A program made the translations under genes and the position numbers. Shown here piece by piece: positions 14,701 through 17,822 of a stretch of DNA of 17,822 nucleotides. The notes below the pieces were generated by a model, which did not search any database, was not told the origin of the DNA, and worked only from the letters and a program-made list of their open reading frames with translations. Source of the stretch: CAYHZL01 sp964361075. Lineage in GTDB: Bacteria; Bacteroidota; Ignavibacteria; UBA10030; UBA8401. Every line of letters begins with the position of its first letter. Position 1 is the first letter of the stretch. The DNA is taken from the NCBI GenBank assembly GCA_964361075.1, contig CAYHZL010000057.1, positions 1 through 17,822 on the forward strand. The letters run 5' to 3'.

Positions 14701-17272
14701 CCAAACCGCTCAGTGTTGTTGTGGTATCTGTTAATGTCGAATCGTTGACAACAAACGAACTCAATAGAGAAGATGTTGAAACTTGAAGATGATACTGCGT
14801 TGCTCCTTGAGGAGCGCTCCACTTTACTATCGGCGTAACGGATTGGTTCACCGCATTGAGCGCCGGCAAATTTTGAGTTGGTGTTGTTACTCCGGTTACG
14901 AAAGAAGAGACAACTGAATACAGACTTGAACCTGCACTATTTTTCGCCAACACTCTCCAAAAATATTTTGTGGCATTTGATAAACTTGTTACAGTTTTGC
15001 TCGCCACCGTGAGAGACGAATCGTTTAAGGTTATCGAAGTACATAACGAATCAGTTGCAATTTGTAATTTGTAATTTGTTGCACCATACGATGAAGTCCA
15101 TGATAGTGAAATAGGAGCTTGTTGATTTACCGATCCGGAGAGAGGCAACGCTGGTGTCGGAATTACAGGAACAACTATCGTAGTAGTAAAATTTGAAGCG
15201 GAAGAAAACGGGCTCCATCCGTAGATACTTTGTGCGGCAACACGCCAAAAATATTTTGTGTTGCTCAATAAACCGGCAGGCGCAGCTGTTGTATCTGTGA
15301 ATGTGGAATCATCAAACGCAAGAACATCAAACAATGTAGATGTTGAAATTTGCAAACGATGATGCGTCGCTCCTAATGATACACTCCACTTGAGTTGTGG
15401 CGGCAATGTTTGATTGGTTGCATTGATTGTCGGAAGAAGCGTTCTGGGAGTTTCTATGATTGTCGTAAATACTCGCGCAGAAGATAAAGCCGATGACCCG
15501 CCAATATTTTTTGCACTGACGCGCCAGTAATATTTCTGAAAATTCTTTAATTGTCCAATGGCTTTCGATGCAACTGTCGGTGTCGAATCGTTCACGACAT
15601 AAGTTGCAAACAGAGAATCAATCGAAACCTGCACACGATAATTTGTTGCGCCGCTCACCGCCGTCCAACTCAACGTTGGTGATACCGATTGATTTACATC
15701 TGCATCTAACGGAATTTGCAATGTTGGCACGGCCGGAATTGCAACAATAGTTGTAAAAGATGTGCCGGTTGAAAAATTTCCCCATCCATCAACATTTGCC
15801 GCACGCACTCGCCAATAATATATTGTGTTGTTGGCAAGTCCGCTGTATGCGCTTGTTGTATCGGTAAGAGTTGAATCATTCAACGCCAATGTAACAAAAC
15901 TTGATGATGTTGCTATTTGCACATGATATGCTGTTGCGCCTGCGACAGAATTCCAACGCAGTGTTCCTGTTATAGACTGATTGGTTGCTGCATTCGCCGG
16001 CGAAATAATTGATGGTGTCGTAACAATAGTTTTTACCGATCGCACTGTAGAGTAACTGCTTGTTCCTGCAACATTCTTGGCATTCACGCGCCAAAAATAT
16101 TGCTTGTTGTTTACAAGAGTTGTGATTTGTTTTGATGTTGCTGGTGAAGTTATTGTTGAATCATTAACAACAAGAGTTGTGAATCCTGCATCGCTTGCAA
16201 TTTGCAGGCGATAGCTTGCGGCATTGGCGGCAGCATTCCAAGAAAAAGTAAGTGAGGTTGGCTGCAACGTTGCCGCATCCGACGGAGAAAGTAACGTTGG
16301 TGTTGGCGGTACTGTTACTATCGTTGTAAACAAATATTTGGAAGTATACGAACTGGTGCTGGTTGCATTCTTTGCATTGAGACGCCAAAAATATTTTGTA
16401 TTATTTGTTACACCGTTAATAACAACGTATTGTGTATCTACTGCATATAATGGTGAAACATCTGAGTCGTAAATAAAAGTGGTTGAAAAAGTTGAATCGA
16501 CTGATACCTGTACATGATAGACATCTACAAACGGCGCTGCTTTCCATTGAAGTGATAGTGATACCGGTTGATTGACTGCATTGTTTGCCGGTGCAATAAT
16601 TAATGGCGTGCTAATTATTGTCGTAAATTTCCACGCGGTTGTATACGCGCTGCTGCCTCCAATATTATTTGCCTGCACGCGCCAATAGTATGTAGTGCTG
16701 TTCGCTAAACCTGAAATGGTTTTGGTTGTTGCAGCGAGCGTTGTATCAAGCACAGTGTTAAGAAACGACGGGTCAAGTGAAAGTTGTACATGATATGATG
16801 TTGCCGCCGTTGCCGCATTCCATGTTACTGTTACAGATGTTGGTTGGTTGAACGAAACATCGGAGGGGGATGCAAGTGTTGGTGTTGCCGGCACACCGAT
16901 AATTGTTGTGAAATCCCATGATGCAGAAAATGCGCTCCAGCCATCAATATTTTTTCCCGCTACTCGCCAATAATATTTAGTATTGTTGGTTAATCCACTA
17001 ACTTGCAAAGTTTGAATTAATTGTCCGGCTACATTCACAATTGCAGTATCATCAAATACTGAACTGCTAAAAAATGGATCTGTTGAAATTTGTAAACGAT
17101 AAAAATCTGTGGATGAAACTGCATTCCAATTCAAAAAAAGAGATGTGGATTGGTTTAATGCACCTTTAGCAGGAGATGAAAGAACGGGTATTGAAGGAGG
17201 AGCGGCTATTCCTATTGATGTAAAAAAGAAAAATACCAATCCCTTGAACGCTATTTTTTTTACGAATTTCAC
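11708..17272 (-). CDS. Giant secreted FN3-repeat protein with T9SS type A sorting domain
   Basis: This 1854-residue protein has a signal peptide (1-24: basic n-region KFVKK, hydrophobic core, AA-P boundary), then 18 fibronectin-type-III-like repeats of about 96 residues (about 25-1748), then a C-terminal T9SS sorting domain (about 1763-1854, NFPNPFNPST at 1769-1778, ending GVYFYRIVAQ and KKMLLLK). Each repeat follows the pattern W-N-A, ATSYHLQVSTD, D-ST, GL-NNT-YYWRV-A-N, and FTT. I see only two cysteines. Export by T9SS and attachment at the surface, for adhesion or cell contact, is inferred; no enzyme domain is visible. The start is GTG: an in-frame TGA lies 9 nt upstream, so it can hardly be longer. 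No Shine-Dalgarno or clear promoter was found. The repeats fall into two sub-arrays. Confidence 0.93.
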   Translation of the reverse strand: MKFVKKIAFKGLVFFFFTSIGIAAPPSIPVLSSPAKGALNQSTSLFLNWNAVSSTDFYRLQISTDPFFSSSVFDDTAIVNVAGQLIQTLQVSGLTNNTKYYWRVAGKNIDGWSAFSASWDFTTIIGVPATPTLASPSDVSFNQPTSVTVTWNAATAATSYHVQLSLDPSFLNTVLDTTLAATTKTISGLANSTTYYWRVQANNIGGSSAYTTAWKFTTIISTPLIIAPANNAVNQPVSLSLQWKAAPFVDVYHVQVSVDSTFSTTFIYDSDVSPLYAVDTQYVVINGVTNNTKYFWRLNAKNATSTSSYTSKYLFTTIVTVPPTPTLLSPSDAATLQPTSLTFSWNAAANAASYRLQIASDAGFTTLVVNDSTITSPATSKQITTLVNNKQYFWRVNAKNVAGTSSYSTVRSVKTIVTTPSIISPANAATNQSITGTLRWNSVAGATAYHVQIATSSSFVTLALNDSTLTDTTSAYSGLANNTIYYWRVRAANVDGWGNFSTGTSFTTIVAIPAVPTLQIPLDADVNQSVSPTLSWTAVSGATNYRVQVSIDSLFATYVVNDSTPTVASKAIGQLKNFQKYYWRVSAKNIGGSSALSSARVFTTIIETPRTLLPTINATNQTLPPQLKWSVSLGATHHRLQISTSTLFDVLAFDDSTFTDTTAAPAGLLSNTKYFWRVAAQSIYGWSPFSSASNFTTTIVVPVIPTPALPLSGSVNQQAPISLSWTSSYGATNYKLQIATDSLCTSITLNDSSLTVASKTVTSLSNATKYFWRVLAKNSAGSSLYSVVSSFVTGVTTPTQNLPALNAVNQSVTPIVKWSAPQGATQYHLQVSTSSLLSSFVVNDSTLTDTTTTLSGLANTTKYYWRIAARYANSESPFSSISNFTTVDPAPVSPVLLLPANGTANLSATNTLSWQASLSATSYRLQVATDTLFSVLVFDDSTISTTSKQIGPLALNLTYYWRVAAKNLGGSSSFSASRSFSLAQAIPATPVLLLPSNNSLMQPTPTLFSWQASPGALTYRVQVSTDTLFASIVYSDSSITTSPVSINSLLNNTTYYWRVNAKNVKGTSANSSIWKLTTAIGTPIHIQPLHGAVSQPVASLLSWNASLGATKYHLQIAKDSNFTQSVMNDSTYPSTSIQLSGLQNNVVYYWRVRALSLSNQSSFSVSWKFTTIVMAPEIPLQASPQSGTSNNPVLITLKWKSVEFASEYHLQVSTDSPFQTLVYNDSLIADTSRLVGVLHYNTTYYWRVRAKNINGSKGFSDVWSFNTTADFPGVPVLVSPTSSSINQPLLTSLRWNAVSKATSYHLQVSTDSPFHTLMYNDSLIADTSRFVGSLNYNTTYYWRVRSKNSNGSQGFSDVWSFRTAMKLPEIPVLALPPSSSINQPVITSLRWNAVSNATSYRLQVSTDSPFKVVVHEDSTIADTSRQVVGLKNNTHYYWRIQAANVAGTSAYSDVWSFTTTIGAPITPTLISPSSASVNRPTNATLHWKPIANATAYSIQVATDSPFDVKVYDDSTLTDTLYQLSNLLYNTKYYWRVSARNIGGSSSFSEVWNFTTMMQPPEIPLLFSPASALTNQPTKTLLCWNSSPGSTVYHIQLALDSPFGTTVFEDSSHADTSVTISNLKNETKYYWRVRGRNNSGFSAFSTIWNFTTMMAVPNVPSLVFPMNAAGNEPNTLALKWNPALHAQSYHVQVSDDSPFKTIVFEDSTLTDTTMALSPLRAETRYYWRVRSINSGGVSLFSEIWNFKTSTTLGVQRESDDLPKTFALQQNFPNPFNPSTTISFALAEQALVTVTVYDILGRVAATIVNEDLSAGYYHVQWRAENMSAGVYFYRIVAQKTDKQNPFIQLKKMLLLK
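13047..13141 (-). repeat. Recent DNA duplication inside the FN3 array (pairs with 13335-13429)
   Basis: This block is nearly identical in DNA to 13335-13429, offset by 288 bp (96 codons, one FN3 repeat). Examples are the shared runs GAATCTGTTGAAACTTGCAG and AGAAACCGCATTCCA. A second block (13288-13320) matches 13576-13608 at the same offset. Unequal recombination between neighbouring repeats is the simplest explanation. Confidence 0.7.
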
Positions 17273-17316
17273 AATTATTCACTATAGACTCAATAGTTTC
17301 TATGCCTTTGTACGGC

Positions 17317-17333
17317 ATGGCGCTCAACGCCAT
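17317..17333. repeat. Short hairpin upstream of the FN3 gene
   Basis: ATGGCG (17317-17322) pairs with CGCCAT (17328-17333) around a 5-nt loop. It lies within 60 bp of the FN3 start on the opposite strand, so it would fall in its leader or promoter region. Confidence 0.4.
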
Positions 17334-17433
17334 AACTCACTATATTCTATATATGTTATCGGCTATATTTGCCATAACTTTAGTAAAAATTGCGAAAACG
17401 TTGGAATCCAAACGTTTAATGAGCTACGAGAAC

Positions 17434-17456
17434 TCCCTGCGGTCTTGCCGCAGGGA
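17434..17456. repeat. Hairpin A of a covarying pair
   Basis: TCCCTGCGG (17434-17442) pairs perfectly with CCGCAGGGA (17448-17456) around the loop TCTTG. It is a homologue of the hairpin at 17518-17538. No gene is recognised in 17273-17822. Confidence 0.6.
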
Positions 17457-17485
17457 TGAATCGAAAAATAAACATAAAAATTTTT

Positions 17486-17504
17486 GGTGCTGCGAAGCAG
17501 CATC
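17486..17504. repeat. GCTGC-GAA-GCAGC hairpin
   Basis: GGTGCTGC (17486-17493) pairs with GCAGCATC (17497-17504) with one G-T wobble and a GAA loop. It sits between the two covarying hairpins. Confidence 0.5.
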
Positions 17505-17549
17505 AAATTGGCGAACGCCCTGCGCTCTTGGCGCAGGGTCGTCAATTTG
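17504..17549. repeat. Hairpin B of a covarying pair, with outer arms
   Basis: The inner stem CCCTGCGC (17518-17525) pairs with GCGCAGGG (17531-17538) around the loop TCTTG. The outer arms CAAATTG (17504-17510) and CAATTTG (17543-17549) also pair. A T-rich stretch follows, so on the + strand it could serve as a terminator for an unseen transcript. Nothing further is seen in 17550-17636. Confidence 0.55.
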
Positions 17550-17636
17550 AAAGAAATTTTTTTACGAGGGCTTTTCTTTTACACAAAAATTATCACTACT
17601 GACCGACAAAATAATACGGTAAATGTTAAAATCCTT

Positions 17637-17691
17637 GTATTTATTACGTCCCTACGGGACTCAAATATATTGGGGGTTTGTATTTTTTCTA
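17637..17691. repeat. 55-bp direct repeat, copy 1
   Basis: Identical to 17768-17822 over 55 bp, with a period of 131 bp. It contains the palindrome GTCCCTACGGGAC (17648-17660). Copy 2 runs into the window edge, so the array may continue. Confidence 0.85.
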
Positions 17692-17746
17692 CCAATATTT
17701 AGTCCCTCTGGGACTGTCCCGTTAGGGACAACATATTGGTAGAAAA
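17685..17746. repeat. Long compound palindrome within the repeat unit
   Basis: The outer arms TTTTCTACCAATAT (17685-17698) and ATATTGGTAGAAAA (17733-17746) are perfect 14-bp complements. Inside are AGTCCCTCTGGGACT (17701-17715) and GTCCCGTTAGGGAC (17716-17729), giving a cloverleaf-like fold. The GTCCC/GGGAC stems recur with different loops, as in REP-type elements. Confidence 0.75.
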
Positions 17747-17767
17747 GAAGATGGTGAATAAGATTAA

Positions 17768-17822
17768 GTATTTATTACGTCCCTACGGGACTCAAATATA
17801 TTGGGGGTTTGTATTTTTTCTA
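17768..17822. repeat. 55-bp direct repeat, copy 2 (cut by window end)
   Basis: An exact second copy of 17637-17691, including GTCCCTACGGGAC. The next bases would show whether the compound palindrome is repeated too. Confidence 0.85.

Noticed and set aside
17637..17822. Possible CRISPR array
   Set aside because: Only two copies, 55 bp long, with a 76-bp palindromic spacer, and no cas genes nearby.
1..17822. tRNA, rRNA or known riboswitch
   Set aside because: No cloverleaf-type or conserved rRNA sequence was recognised in any gap; the gaps are explained by palindromic repeats.

Overview
The window looks like a chromosome segment from the Bacteroidota/Chlorobiota side of the tree, most likely an Ignavibacteria-like lineage (inference). 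The reasons are a CcoN-CcoO fusion, a monoheme CcoP, a very large fibronectin-type-III protein ending in a type IX secretion (T9SS) sorting domain with the NFPNPFNPST motif, moderate-to-low GC, weak Shine-Dalgarno sequences, and gaps between genes filled with palindromic dispersed repeats.

Layout: (1) 1-105 holds the end of a dispersed element. (2) 256-1350 is ychF, followed by an inverted-repeat element. (3) 1548-10476, all on +, is a cbb3 cytochrome oxidase cluster: ccoI (copper P-type ATPase), ccoS, an inserted MITE, ccoNO (fused catalytic subunit and monoheme cytochrome c), ccoQ, ccoP, ccoG, ccoH, and a TauE/SafE (DsbD/UreH-like) membrane protein. (4) 10719-11231, on -, is a GNAT acetyltransferase whose last ten codons and stop lie inside a second MITE copy. 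(5) 11708-17272, on -, is an 1854-residue secreted or surface FN3-repeat protein, with a small doubtful ORF coupled to its stop codon. (6) 17273-17822 is gene-free and packed with hairpins and a 55-bp direct repeat.

The cbb3 genes form one functional module. NO, Q and P are the oxidase; I supplies copper to the binuclear centre; S, G and H are assembly factors; the TauE/SafE protein probably serves copper or redox maturation. I saw no convincing FNR-type palindrome upstream of ccoI or ccoNO.

The most interesting material is between the genes. A MITE with GTAAC(T/A)ACTCAG terminal inverted repeats, about 216-232 bp long, occurs in two homologous full-length copies, plus a terminal fragment at the window start. 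One copy is flanked by a perfect 8-bp direct repeat and the other by a 6/8 match, resembling the GTAA ends and 8-bp duplications of IS66-family elements. The internal stem of this MITE has compensatory changes between copies, one copy carries a nested 14-bp palindrome insertion, and the other has recoded the tail of the acetyltransferase. Two other hairpin pairs in the window also show paired compensatory substitutions.
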